From assembly GCA_040388605.1 (NCBI GenBank), contig JAZKBN010000089.1, positions 1-32,490 on the forward strand: a stretch of DNA of 32,490 nt, read 5' to 3'. Below the pieces are notes generated by a model. It was given only the letters and a program-made list of their open reading frames with translations. It did not search any database and was not told the origin of the DNA. The translations under genes and the position numbers were made by a program. Positions 9,338 through 17,958 of the stretch are shown here, one piece after another. The stretch's first letter is position 1. Each line of letters begins with the position of its first letter. The stretch comes from JAZKBN01 sp040388605 (lineage in GTDB: Bacteria; Bacteroidota; Bacteroidia; Cytophagales; Flexibacteraceae).

Positions 9338-9375
9338 AAAGGGAACCCCTTGCCGGAGCTCCCTTTATATTTTTG
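9338..9375. terminator. Bidirectional terminator between convergent genes
   Basis: AAAGGGA (9338-9344) pairs with TCCCTTT (9360-9366), and a weaker inner stem surrounds CCTTGCC. T-rich sequence (TATATTTTTG) follows on the plus strand and an A-run precedes on the left, so it can serve both flanking genes. Confidence 0.7.
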
Positions 9376-9401
9376 TAAGCAATTAGCTGTAATGCAATAA
9401 A

Positions 9402-9836
9402 TTATGCCGCCTTACCGCAGAACTCTTCGAAAACGCCGCTCAGGTGTTGGGCTATTACCTCGGCGCTGCGGCCTTCTATGTGGTGGCGCTCAACAAAGTG
9501 AACCAACTCCCCGTTTTGGAAAAGGGCTATAGCCGGTGAAGAAGGCGGGTAAGGTGCGGTAAGCTCGCGGGCGCGAATTACAGCAGCGGTATCAACACCT
9601 GCGAAAGCGGTTACAAGCGTATCGGGGCGTTCGCCTTCAGGCGTGCGTTGCAGGGCAAGCTTTACGCCGGGGCGTGCAGTACCGGCTGCGCAGCCGCATA
9701 CCGAGTTAAATACCAGTAATACGTTACCGCTGTCAGGGGTAAGTACTTTATCGACATCGTCGGCCGTTTTAAGTTCTTTAAAGCCTGCATTTACCAATTC
9801 CTGGCGCATGGGGGCTACTAAGTGTTCAGGATACAT
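9402..9836 (-). CDS. BrxA/BrxB-family bacilliredoxin
   Basis: The protein has 144 residues, the usual length for the YphP/YqiW family. Residues 44-51 read NSVCGCAA, giving the family CGC redox motif at Cys47-Gly-Cys49. YPPSSPAIALF and a C-terminal VEFCGKAA-like segment (FEEFCGKAA) also match. Family members are small cytosolic thioredoxin-fold proteins that remove bacillithiol from, or isomerise, protein thiols. Whether this organism makes bacillithiol cannot be told from the window. It has its own promoter and a shared convergent terminator. The start MYPEHLVAPMRQEL is the family's typical N-terminus. Confidence 0.93.
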   Translation of the reverse strand: MYPEHLVAPMRQELVNAGFKELKTADDVDKVLTPDSGNVLLVFNSVCGCAAGTARPGVKLALQRTPEGERPDTLVTAFAGVDTAAVIRARELTAPYPPSSPAIALFQNGELVHFVERHHIEGRSAEVIAQHLSGVFEEFCGKAA

Positions 9837-9881
9837 TTCTTATTGTGGAGTTTGTTTATATATAAACCCTATTACTGTCGG

Positions 9882-9889
9882 CAAAATTA
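9882..9889 (-). promoter_or_regulatory. -7 box of the bacilliredoxin gene
   Basis: On the minus strand the site is TAATTTTG, a perfect match to TAnnTTTG, about 45 nt before the ATG at 9836. No clear -33 TTG is present at 19-20 nt. Confidence 0.6.
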
Positions 9890-10014
9890 CGCCGAATTTC
9901 ATATTAGGATATTAATTTCTGTATGAACTTAAATGTCAATATGCAAATTTCGGCTATTAATAAATTACAACCATACAAACGCATACCAATTTAAATTTTA
10001 TTTAGAGCCGGTTC

Positions 10015-10326
10015 TTACATGAAGCCAAGCTCAAGGCGGGCCACCTCGCTCATCATTTCCTGCGTATAAGGCGGGTCGAAAGTGAGTTCAAGCTGCACAT
10101 CATTCACTTCCGGCACAGCCCTTACCGCAGCCTCGGCTTCACCGGGAAGCGAGCCGGCAGAGGGGCATGCGGGGCTTGTAAGTGTCATAGATATGTACAC
10201 GTTATTTACCGGGAATATCTTAATTTCGTAGATGAGGCCTAATTCGTAAATATCTACGGGTATTTCAGGGTCGAATACGGTTTTAATGGCCTCAACCACT
10301 TTTTCCTTTAATTCAGCTTCGGTCAT
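10015..10326 (-). CDS. DUF59/MIP18-family Fe-S assembly protein (SufT-like)
   Basis: The protein has 103 residues and covers one complete DUF59 domain. It shows FDPEIPVDIYELGLIY (about 18-33) and the TSPACPSAG loop with the conserved Cys54. This is the single-domain form usually annotated as a SUF-system-associated Fe-S assembly protein. The family helps mature or transfer Fe-S clusters in the cytosol. The suf genes themselves are not in the window. It is separated by about 175 bp from the bacilliredoxin gene, also on the minus strand, and diverges from the histidine kinase gene. MTEAEL is the only sensible start. Confidence 0.9.
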   Translation of the reverse strand: MTEAELKEKVVEAIKTVFDPEIPVDIYELGLIYEIKIFPVNNVYISMTLTSPACPSAGSLPGEAEAAVRAVPEVNDVQLELTFDPPYTQEMMSEVARLELGFM

Positions 10327-10595
10327 TTTGCAAAAAGGTACTTGGGTAGAACCAACCAGGGTTTAAAAATGTTTAATAATTATGTAAAACCTTACCTATA
10401 AATCAGATTAACAAATTCAGAATTTTGGTGTTTACCAAGAGGCTTTATTAAATTCAGGGCTCCAAGAACCCTTTTCATTGCAAAAGCATGAAAAACTATA
10501 AAATAGTAATGAAGTAATTTTAAACCTTCTTACCCTGATTGACGTCTAAATAAAACACCATGCGGGCCCGGGTTTACTAAGCTCTTTATTTTAGC

Positions 10596-12575
10596 ATGCG
10601 AGCTACAGCCATTACAAACGTACTTCAAAAAGAAACCGATATCGAATCAGCTTTACAGGACGCCCTTCTGCGGATTAAGGAACTTGAGGATGAAAATCGG
10701 CGGCTTCATCGCGAATCGGCAATGGAAAGGCTTTGGCCTGTTTCAGATGATTACGCGCCGGGCACCGAAGCCGATTTACTGCTTCGGCATTTGCCGGTAA
10801 GAACGTTCCTTTTAAATGCTTCGGGTATTTTATTGCAGACAAAAGGGGTTAAATCTTACCCTTTGGTTCACCCTGAAACCGGGGAGCCGCGTATTGGTGA
10901 ATATTTTTTAAATCGCTTTGTACCTGCACCCGCACTCATGCAGGGTTTTCAGCGGGCATTAACCGGTGAATTTTCACAGGCTGCGGTAAGCTTCCCAAAC
11001 AGGCATATAGAATTCTATTTCAGCCCGGTACCCCATGCGCATACAGCCGATGGTATAGCTGCCGTGCATGTGATAGGTATTGATATTACCGATAAAATTC
11101 AGCCCCAACGCGAGCTTGAGCGCTTCAGGGTTTTGGCAGAAAAGGCTTCTGAAGCCGGTAACCTTGGCTTTTGGGAAACAGATATCAATACCGAAGAAAC
11201 CAAATGGAGCCGGGGTTTGTATAACATTCTTAATGTTACGCCGGAAACTTACAACCCTACGGTAATGGGAAATATGGAGCCCATTCACCCCGATGACAGG
11301 GATGGCGTGCGCAACGAAGCCAACAAAGCGGTGCGAGAAGGCAGGCCGTTCAGTTGCTCCTTCCGCATTAATCCCAAGTATACGAGCACGCCCAAATATG
11401 CCCGCATGTATGGTGATATGTTTACCAATGAGCAAAAGGTTATTGTTCGGGCATTCGGCATTCTCCAGGATGTTACGGAAGCGCACCAACGTGAGGAAGA
11501 AATCAGGGGCGCCGGCGAGCGCATGGATAACCTGCTCAGGAGCATACCAACACCCTTCTTCTCACTGGATTCAGATGGTACAATAGTATTTGCAAACCGC
11601 CCGGCCTTAGAGCTTATGGGCAGCGACAGCTTAGATGAAGTATCTGCCGGCTCATCTTCCGGGTTGGCTAAATTCAGCGAGGTAATGCCAGCCTGGAACG
11701 CCGGTAATATTGGCCGAAATCTCCGCAAAGCTGTTGACGAGGGTGTGCCCTTCACCTTCGAGGAATTTTACGCACCCACCAATGCCTGGTATGATATCCA
11801 CGTTTTCCCGAACCGTGATGCAGGGGTATCGGTTATGTTTACAAGCATTACCGAACGTAAGCGCCTTGAGTTCACGCTTAAACAGCTGAACGAGAGTAAG
11901 AACCGCTTCTTCTCAATTATTGCGCATGATTTGCGCAGCCCCCTGAGCAGCATAATGGGCTTAACCGGTATGGCCCTGAACCAAAACCGAGATACCGAAA
12001 ACGGCAAACTGGCCCTTGCCCTTAATTACCTCGACAGCTCGGTTAAAAATGTTTACAAGCTGCTCGATAACTTAATGATGTGGGCACGCCTGCAAATGAA
12101 CGATATCCGCACGCTGCCATCAATTTGGCTGCTGTCTGAAGCTGTTGGTTTTAACATAGAGCTTTTTGCGCCCAAAGGCATAGAAAAAGGTATTATTGTA
12201 AGCAGCGATATTCCGGATGCTATGAAATGCTTTGCTGACCGCGATATGGCTGATACTGTTTTGCGTAACCTCATCAGCAACGCCCTTAAGTTTACCGGCG
12301 AAGGCGGCACAGTGCATGTTTCAGCCAGGGAGGAAGATTACCAAATTACCATTGCCATAAGCGATACAGGTATGGGCATACCTGCCCAAACTTTGCCGAA
12401 CCTTTTCCGGCTTGATGCCAAGCACAGCACACCCGGAACCAAGGGTGAAACCGGTACCGGCCTGGGCCTGAAGCTTTGCAAAGATTTGTTGGAGCGCAAC
12501 CGAGGTACCATTCGTGTTGAAAGTACAGTTGGGAAGGGTACAACTTTTTGGGTAACCTTACCGGCGCGTCCCTGA
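10596..12575 (+). CDS. Triple-PAS sensor histidine kinase without receiver domain
   Basis: The protein has 659 residues. A short coiled coil (about 15-43) leads into a divergent PAS domain (about 58-168) and a PAS_3-type domain (about 176-297, with GFWETDI, IHPDDRDGV and GILQDVTE). A third PAS follows (about 308-424, SIPTPFFSLDSDGTIVFANR). HisKA carries the H-box FFSIIAHDLRSPL with the phospho-acceptor His444. The ATPase domain has an N-box LRNLISNALKF (Asn558/Asn562), G1 DTGMG (Asp590) and G2 GTGLGL (620-625). No membrane helices are seen, so it is probably cytosolic. No response regulator is adjacent, making it an orphan kinase. The ATG lies one base after a TATTTTAG box, so the exact start is uncertain; the next Met is residue 43. 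Confidence 0.92.
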   Translation: MRATAITNVLQKETDIESALQDALLRIKELEDENRRLHRESAMERLWPVSDDYAPGTEADLLLRHLPVRTFLLNASGILLQTKGVKSYPLVHPETGEPRIGEYFLNRFVPAPALMQGFQRALTGEFSQAAVSFPNRHIEFYFSPVPHAHTADGIAAVHVIGIDITDKIQPQRELERFRVLAEKASEAGNLGFWETDINTEETKWSRGLYNILNVTPETYNPTVMGNMEPIHPDDRDGVRNEANKAVREGRPFSCSFRINPKYTSTPKYARMYGDMFTNEQKVIVRAFGILQDVTEAHQREEEIRGAGERMDNLLRSIPTPFFSLDSDGTIVFANRPALELMGSDSLDEVSAGSSSGLAKFSEVMPAWNAGNIGRNLRKAVDEGVPFTFEEFYAPTNAWYDIHVFPNRDAGVSVMFTSITERKRLEFTLKQLNESKNRFFSIIAHDLRSPLSSIMGLTGMALNQNRDTENGKLALALNYLDSSVKNVYKLLDNLMMWARLQMNDIRTLPSIWLLSEAVGFNIELFAPKGIEKGIIVSSDIPDAMKCFADRDMADTVLRNLISNALKFTGEGGTVHVSAREEDYQITIAISDTGMGIPAQTLPNLFRLDAKHSTPGTKGETGTGLGLKLCKDLLERNRGTIRVESTVGKGTTFWVTLPARP

Positions 12576-12609
12576 ACCGGCTATTCATGCTGTAATGCAC
12601 AGCTAATGC

Positions 12610-12617
12610 TATATTTG
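12610..12617 (+). promoter_or_regulatory. Perfect -7 box four bases before a start codon
   Basis: TATATTTG is a full match to TAnnTTTG and ends four bases before the ATG at 12622. Transcription usually starts a few bases downstream of this box, which would give a leaderless or near-leaderless mRNA. A good -33 element is not evident. Confidence 0.5.
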
Positions 12618-12621
12618 CCGA

Positions 12622-14256
12622 ATGTCTGAATCTCGTGCCTTTTCCAAATCTATCGGGGGTTTTGCTTTGCTGCTTGTTTTTGCCTGGCTTGCCTTCCGCA
12701 AAATACCGGATGAATGGGATTTAGCGCTGTTCGATGAAACCATAAGCCTCTACCGCGGCCTGCATCTCGATTTTTTCAGCGTGTCGCCTTCAGACGGGCC
12801 ATTGTATTTTGTTTGGTATAAGCTGCTTAGTTTTTGGGAACCTGATCCGCAAAACCTGTATTTCCTGAATATCATGGTTTTGGGCAGCCTCTGCTCCGTT
12901 CTGCTGTACTCATTCCTGCTGACAGCCACCAACAGGGTAAACCTTTCGTTTTTTATTGCGGCAGGCTTTATGGTATCTAATGCCAACCTGCCGGTATGGC
13001 CCAAGGTATCGCATTTTACCCTGTGCATTTTACTTATAGGGCTCAGCGCTGCGTTCAGGCAGGAAAGCATGCGGCATAAATGGTACATTATTGCCTTTAC
13101 CGCCTTGCTCTCCTCTATGGCCCGCCCCGAATTTTATTCGGCTTTTGTGCTTTGCACAGTATTGGCCCTTGCATTCTCCATTGCCGAATTACTGAAATTC
13201 AAACCGGCAATCTTCGGACCGGGTGTAAGCCCGGCTGCTGCATTGCGTGAATTTGCGGTCTTTTTAGTGCCATCATCTATAGTTATATACCTGCAGGGCT
13301 GCCTCTATTGCGGACAAAGCCGCGGCTATATTGCGTTCTCCCAGCATTTTGCTAAAAACCACCTTGCAAAAACACATTCGGCCCTTAATCCCTGGCTGAG
13401 CTATAATAAAGTAGTGCATGAAGCTTTTGGCAATGCCCAAACAGTTGGCGAAGCATTAGCTGCTAACCCGGCAGCATTTTTCGGGCATGTTTTTATGAAC
13501 GTGCAGAACCTTACTGCCAAATGCTTTGCCAAGGTTATTGGTCTTTTAGTTCCAAACATTAGCCCCCTGCCTGCCGGAGATTCGGCAGTGGCTATAAAGG
13601 CAGGACTTATTTTAATTGTTGCCCTGGCTTTATTCCTGGTTCATAAAAGGTTCAAAATCACTTTCCGTTACGCAGGGAATTTAAAAAAGGCCGGTCCGGG
13701 TAATTTACTTATTGTGCTGTGCCTATTGTTCCCAATTGCCCTGAGCACCACCATTGTTTACCCCCGCGGCCATTATTTGGTTTTGCTTACTCCTGTTTTT
13801 GCCCTGTTGGCGGCATGGCTTATAGGCAGCATTAATATACCTGTTGTCCTTAGCCAAAGACAAACCGGCTTAGCCCTGGCCCTCTGGATAGTTTTATTGC
13901 CCGGTCCCGTTTGGTTTTTAAGCCCTGATCTGCTTTCAAGGCCGGTGCTCAGCCGGGTGCAGGAACTCCGTAACCTGAATTTGCAGGGCAGCAGGCATAT
14001 ATTAGATGCCGACGGCGGATATGCCGTTTACCTCGGCAGCAATAAATTCTGGGTCTGGGATTTTGTAAAGCCCGAACCTGTTGATGCCTTTTTAGCAGCT
14101 CACCAAGTGAATACCATTATTGTAAGTAAAAACCTGGAGGAAAGCGTTCTTGTAAAAGAAGGCGCCGGCTGGGATGAATTTTTAAAAGGGGGGTGGCAGG
14201 CAAGGGGCTTTAAATCTTACCCCTTCAGCTACGGGTATGTGCTGGTGAAAGATTAG
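12622..14256 (+). CDS. Polytopic membrane protein, GT-C glycosyltransferase-like
   Basis: The protein has 544 residues, about 11 predicted membrane segments and a soluble C-terminal domain (about 435-544). The first helix (about 10-27) is followed by a loop rich in acids and aromatics (DEWDLALFDETISLYRG, about 30-46), as in GT-C lipid-linked sugar transferases, where loop-1 acids are catalytic. ARPEF in the membrane core and a PRGHY motif before a late helix also suit that fold. I cannot name the family or the substrate. It starts 46 bp after the kinase gene. A separate -7 box suggests its own promoter. Confidence 0.7.
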   Translation: MSESRAFSKSIGGFALLLVFAWLAFRKIPDEWDLALFDETISLYRGLHLDFFSVSPSDGPLYFVWYKLLSFWEPDPQNLYFLNIMVLGSLCSVLLYSFLLTATNRVNLSFFIAAGFMVSNANLPVWPKVSHFTLCILLIGLSAAFRQESMRHKWYIIAFTALLSSMARPEFYSAFVLCTVLALAFSIAELLKFKPAIFGPGVSPAAALREFAVFLVPSSIVIYLQGCLYCGQSRGYIAFSQHFAKNHLAKTHSALNPWLSYNKVVHEAFGNAQTVGEALAANPAAFFGHVFMNVQNLTAKCFAKVIGLLVPNISPLPAGDSAVAIKAGLILIVALALFLVHKRFKITFRYAGNLKKAGPGNLLIVLCLLFPIALSTTIVYPRGHYLVLLTPVFALLAAWLIGSINIPVVLSQRQTGLALALWIVLLPGPVWFLSPDLLSRPVLSRVQELRNLNLQGSRHILDADGGYAVYLGSNKFWVWDFVKPEPVDAFLAAHQVNTIIVSKNLEESVLVKEGAGWDEFLKGGWQARGFKSYPFSYGYVLVKD

Positions 14257-14394
14257 CGGGCTTGAACAGGCTGCATTATTACGTATAATTATGAAGCTGA
14301 AATTTTATAATTCCTTAGCAATCGTCTGAGCATTTTAAAATTAAAAACCCGAAATTTGCTATGCTATAATTATTGCACACTCAGCATCAGACAA

Positions 14395-14931
14395 ATGAAC
14401 AAGGCAGTTTTTCTTGACCGTGACGGGGTCCTGAACCGGGAAATTGGTGACTACGTTTTTACCCCTGATACTTTCGAAGTACTGCCCGGCGTACCGGAAG
14501 CCCTGCGAAAACTAAAGGATAGCGGGTATTACTTAATTGTGGTTACCAACCAGGGCGGTATAGACAAAGGCCTTTTTACCGACGATCATTTCAGGGAAAT
14601 GATGGATATACTGGATGCTGCTACCGGAGGTATAATTGATAAAGTCTATTACGCCCGCCGCCACAGAAGCTTTACAAAATCTTTAATGAGCAAGCCCGAT
14701 TCATTGATGATTGAAAAAGGCATAGCCAGGTTCAATATAGACCCGGCACAATCATGGATGATTGGCGATGCCGAAAGAGATTTAATTGCAGGTAAAAAGT
14801 GCGGTATTTCAACCATACTTATACCCACTTTAAAAGAAACCCACAGCCCCTTTGCCGATATTGTTACCGACAGCCTGGCTCGCGCCGCTGATTTTATACT
14901 GAAGCTGGATGCACAGAACCGGCCGGCCTGA
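14395..14931 (+). CDS. HAD-IIIA phosphatase, GmhB/HisB-N-like, lacking zinc-loop cysteines
   Basis: From the ATG at 14395 the protein has 178 residues. HAD motif I is FLDRDGVLN (nucleophile Asp8, Asp10). Motif II is VVTNQGG (Thr51), and Lys100 sits in MSKPDSLM. Motif IV is IGDAERD (Asp125, Asp129). Length and order match heptose-bisphosphate 7-phosphatase and histidinol-phosphatase relatives. In GmhB the loop after the YY pair carries the zinc ligands Cys-x-His...Cys-x-Cys. Here the loop is YYARRHRSFTKSLMSKP with no Cys, so zinc binding is probably lost and the substrate may differ. An upstream in-frame ATG at 14356 would add 13 unlikely residues (MLCYNYC...), so I reject it. Confidence 0.85.
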   Translation: MNKAVFLDRDGVLNREIGDYVFTPDTFEVLPGVPEALRKLKDSGYYLIVVTNQGGIDKGLFTDDHFREMMDILDAATGGIIDKVYYARRHRSFTKSLMSKPDSLMIEKGIARFNIDPAQSWMIGDAERDLIAGKKCGISTILIPTLKETHSPFADIVTDSLARAADFILKLDAQNRPA

Positions 14932-14969
14932 TTTATTTGAAAGTAAATGACGGCCCGGCCTAAAAAAAA

Positions 14970-17654
14970 TTACTCCTCTGCCTCCCCGGAACAGATCACT
15001 TTTTCAAACTCATCTGCGCTTAATTCACCGGTGCGTAACTGCTTCCCGGTACCATCAAGGTAACTAAGCTCATAAGTTCCGGATGCAAGCTTTCGTCCGC
15101 AGAAATAGAATGGCAAATCGGCAGTGCCTATATTTATCAGCTCCTCGTACAGGAAGGGTACAATAATACCATGCCTGTTGCTTATAATACCTTCCAGGCC
15201 TTCCTGCGAAAACTGCAAAAGCAGCTCACCGGCATTTGCTGAGGCCGCCGGCAGCTCACGCGGGTTTTTATAGGCAAGTGTTTCCTGTTTTTTGGCTGTT
15301 ATGTCGTATAGGTACCAAAGGTCGGCAAGGCGAACAAGCACCTTGTTTTCGTTCCAGGCCTTAACTTCATCGTAGCTAAAGGGCACCAGGGCCTTACCTG
15401 CTAAATCAACAAGGCCGTATTTCCCCTTTTTAAGCGCTGTAAATTGGCTCCGCCCTGCCGAAAGCTGCCTGAGGCTGGCATCATAGTCGGGTTTCAGGAT
15501 GGCTTTTGTTGCCGGGTTAAAGAGCCCGAATTTGTGGTTCTTCAAAATATTTACCCATGAGCCTGTAAAATTGCCTGCCCCGTCGTACTGGAAGGGTAAG
15601 AGTATTTTCCCGGTTGAATCTGCCAGGGCGGTTTTACCTTTCTGCATGAGCGTAAGCAGGTTGGGAGCGCTCATAGATATGTTTTGATAAACCGGCATCA
15701 GAATCTGTGCACCGTGCATGCTGTATAGCCCCTTCATTCCCTTGGCATCGGTAACAGAAATAAACGATACCTGCCTTTTGCCCGGCTCCGGCATATTGGT
15801 AAGAAGCTCAACGCGGCTGTATCCGCTGAAATCTATCCATTCATCTTCTTTAACGCTCAGGAAAATGTTGCTGCCCATGGTGAGCATTACGGCATCTTTA
15901 CCATAGAAACGCAGGGTATCATATTGGCAGGGCTGCAGGCGTTTCCCGGCAGGGTTCAGTACGCCCCATTTGCCGTTTTGCTTTACTCCGTAAAACAGGT
16001 TGTTGAAAAATACCTTCTCATAAGTTTCCTCGCTGAGGGGCTTGCCGTTTTGGCCGAGCAGCAAGTAAGTGCCGTTGGCCTGTGCCACCCAGCCATGCGG
16101 GCTTTGGCTCAGGTTGCTGTAAACGGCCGAAGCCAGCGTTTTTCCGTCGGCGTTGATTAAGCCGTTTCTTTCACCCAGGCGAATAAGCAGGTTATCGTTA
16201 TTGGTGGTATTAATGTCGTCCCAAATGGCGGGTACGGCTATGGTGTCGGTGGCATAGCTTGGCAATAAGGGTGCATCCAGCTTTTCGGCCCTGATGAAGC
16301 CGTATTTTTCGCCGCGTTCAAAAATAACAAGCTTGCCTTCGCGGGTTATTTCAGAATAAACAGGCTCTGCCCGCTGCCTGCGCGAATAGGTCATAAGGCC
16401 CTTTTTACCTTTAACAGTAAACATAACCAGGTTGCCGAAAGGTTCAAGGTTCTCATAATCTGCGGCAAGAATATCGAAACCGCCGATATGCCATAGCCCT
16501 GCCTTGCCTTTAATCCAAACTTTAATAATACCGGGGCTGAATGCCGATACAGAATCCCAGGTTTCATCTGAAAAAAGGGTGCCTGCGCGGTTGGCAACAA
16601 ACAGGCGTTTTTGTCGCCAGCCTTTCAGGAACTCGGTGGTTTGCCCGGCGCATAAGTATGGCGACGGTATTGAATCGAAAAGACCGGATAAGGTATCTGT
16701 TGCAGCATAGCTCATGAATGCAAAACCCTGACCGGCAGGTATGGCGAACAGCGGGGCATCGGGCATTTTAAGCATGTCCGTGTAAGGGAATGCCGGGTAT
16801 TTGCGAATAAATGCGGTGTCGGTAAGTCCGGGCTTATCCAGGTAAAAAATGGTTTTCCAGGCCTGCTCGTTGAACTTGCTTTCGGGCAGGGCAAGTATAT
16901 AATTATGATATGCCTGCGCGGTATGCGCTGCGCTCATGGTTACCCAAACCAATTGCTCAACCCTGCTCGAATAAGGGTTTTTAGGGTTCTTAATTACAAA
17001 AGCGATTAAATCATCAAGCTTACCGCTTTTGGTTTCATTTTCATAAAGTAAAACCTCTGCAATTTCATGGGCATTGCCGGCTTCCACGGCATCGGGGTAT
17101 TTTTCCATGAAGGCCTTAAAGCTTTCATAGGTATTAATGCGTTTGGCTTCGGCAAAGGCAATGCCGTTGCGCAGGGTAACCGCCCGGCTTATATAAACTG
17201 AGCCGGGGTGCTTATCTATAAATACCTGGAAGCCGGTCTCCGTGTTTGCAACAAGGGCACGACTCCACGTAAGGCTGTCGGCCAGCATTTTTTGCCGTGT
17301 AATAGATTCAAGGTTAATCTGTTCCTTATCAAGCTTTTTCTTCAGTTTTTCAGATACCCCTTTTATCATCAGGTACTCGGCCCGAAGAATGCGGTTCCAT
17401 GCACTGTCGGGATCGGCCGATGGGTTCAGGTTGCGCGAGAAGAAGAAAGAGAACTTGTAATGTACGGCAGGGTTTTGAGGCTGAGATGCATCTGCCTTAC
17501 GCAGGAATTTGGAAGCTTTGGCCCAGTCATGCTTTTCCAGGGCTTTGCGGGCACGGTTCAGGTCGTCGGCGGGCAGGCGAATCGGAAGCAGGCTGAAAAA
17601 TATCAGCATAGCCGAAAGTGCGGACGGCAGTGTGTGTAAAAACCTTTGCTTCAT
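14970..17654 (-). CDS. Exported WG-repeat protein with helical N-terminal half
   Basis: From the Met at 17654 (MKQRFLHTLPSALSAMLIFF, signal-peptide-like) the protein has 894 residues. Residues about 30-300 are alpha-helical and TPR-like (for example NRARKALEKHDWAKASKFLRK). From about 310 to 880 there are roughly a dozen WG-type beta repeats with units such as GKAGLWHIGG, NGKWGVLNPAGK, HKFGLFNPATK and KGKYGLVDLAGK, followed by LxPxxYD. WG-repeat proteins are common in Bacteroidota envelopes and generally lack a proven function. An in-frame Met at 17690 would add 12 residues ahead of the signal and is disfavoured. The gene is convergent with the HAD gene and divergent from hemL. Confidence 0.88.
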   Translation of the reverse strand: MKQRFLHTLPSALSAMLIFFSLLPIRLPADDLNRARKALEKHDWAKASKFLRKADASQPQNPAVHYKFSFFFSRNLNPSADPDSAWNRILRAEYLMIKGVSEKLKKKLDKEQINLESITRQKMLADSLTWSRALVANTETGFQVFIDKHPGSVYISRAVTLRNGIAFAEAKRINTYESFKAFMEKYPDAVEAGNAHEIAEVLLYENETKSGKLDDLIAFVIKNPKNPYSSRVEQLVWVTMSAAHTAQAYHNYILALPESKFNEQAWKTIFYLDKPGLTDTAFIRKYPAFPYTDMLKMPDAPLFAIPAGQGFAFMSYAATDTLSGLFDSIPSPYLCAGQTTEFLKGWRQKRLFVANRAGTLFSDETWDSVSAFSPGIIKVWIKGKAGLWHIGGFDILAADYENLEPFGNLVMFTVKGKKGLMTYSRRQRAEPVYSEITREGKLVIFERGEKYGFIRAEKLDAPLLPSYATDTIAVPAIWDDINTTNNDNLLIRLGERNGLINADGKTLASAVYSNLSQSPHGWVAQANGTYLLLGQNGKPLSEETYEKVFFNNLFYGVKQNGKWGVLNPAGKRLQPCQYDTLRFYGKDAVMLTMGSNIFLSVKEDEWIDFSGYSRVELLTNMPEPGKRQVSFISVTDAKGMKGLYSMHGAQILMPVYQNISMSAPNLLTLMQKGKTALADSTGKILLPFQYDGAGNFTGSWVNILKNHKFGLFNPATKAILKPDYDASLRQLSAGRSQFTALKKGKYGLVDLAGKALVPFSYDEVKAWNENKVLVRLADLWYLYDITAKKQETLAYKNPRELPAASANAGELLLQFSQEGLEGIISNRHGIIVPFLYEELINIGTADLPFYFCGRKLASGTYELSYLDGTGKQLRTGELSADEFEKVICSGEAEE

Positions 17655-17958
17655 GTAGTGGTCGGGGGCCCGGCAATGCCGAAAACCCAACGTAGCGGGC
17701 TGTAACCCAAGTGGAATGTAAAAAAAAGGATTTTTTGCCGATTACCGAAGTATGCACGGGAATAATATTAAAATATCAGGAATATGGCCTCATCCATTAT
17801 GATTAAATACAGCTAAAATTTGCCGGTTTTACTGATTAATGTCTTTCCAAAATCAAATTCAGAAGCTTTGAGAGCAAACCTCGTTGCAAAACATGATATT
17901 TGCGCCGGCTTTATTCTTCCCGCTAAACAAACATTCCAACAGAACGCAATTTCTACCC
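17655..17958. other. 304-bp divergent promoter region (WG-repeat gene / hemL)
   Basis: It holds the hemL -7 box (17895-17902) and, on the minus strand, a weak TACGTTGG box (17694-17687) for the WG-repeat gene. Overlapping short ORFs on both strands look spurious. Confidence 0.5.
17895..17902 (+). promoter_or_regulatory. Probable -7 box of hemL
   Basis: GATATTTG is 7 of 8 to TAnnTTTG and lies 56 nt before the ATG at 17959. It argues against the upstream in-frame Met at 17884, which would precede the transcription start. Confidence 0.5.

Noticed and set aside
10974..11489. 171-codon minus-strand frame inside the histidine kinase gene
   Set aside because: It lies antisense to two intact PAS domains and has no promoter or domain of its own.
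14905..14970. GC-rich inverted repeat GGCCGG...CCGGCC between the HAD and WG-repeat genes
   Set aside because: The T/A-run is on the wrong side for a normal terminator on either strand, and the stem has several mismatches. Probably coincidental in GC-rich sequence.
17884..17958. N-terminal extension of hemL (25 residues)
   Set aside because: The likely -7 box lies inside this stretch, and the family N-terminus starts at 17959.
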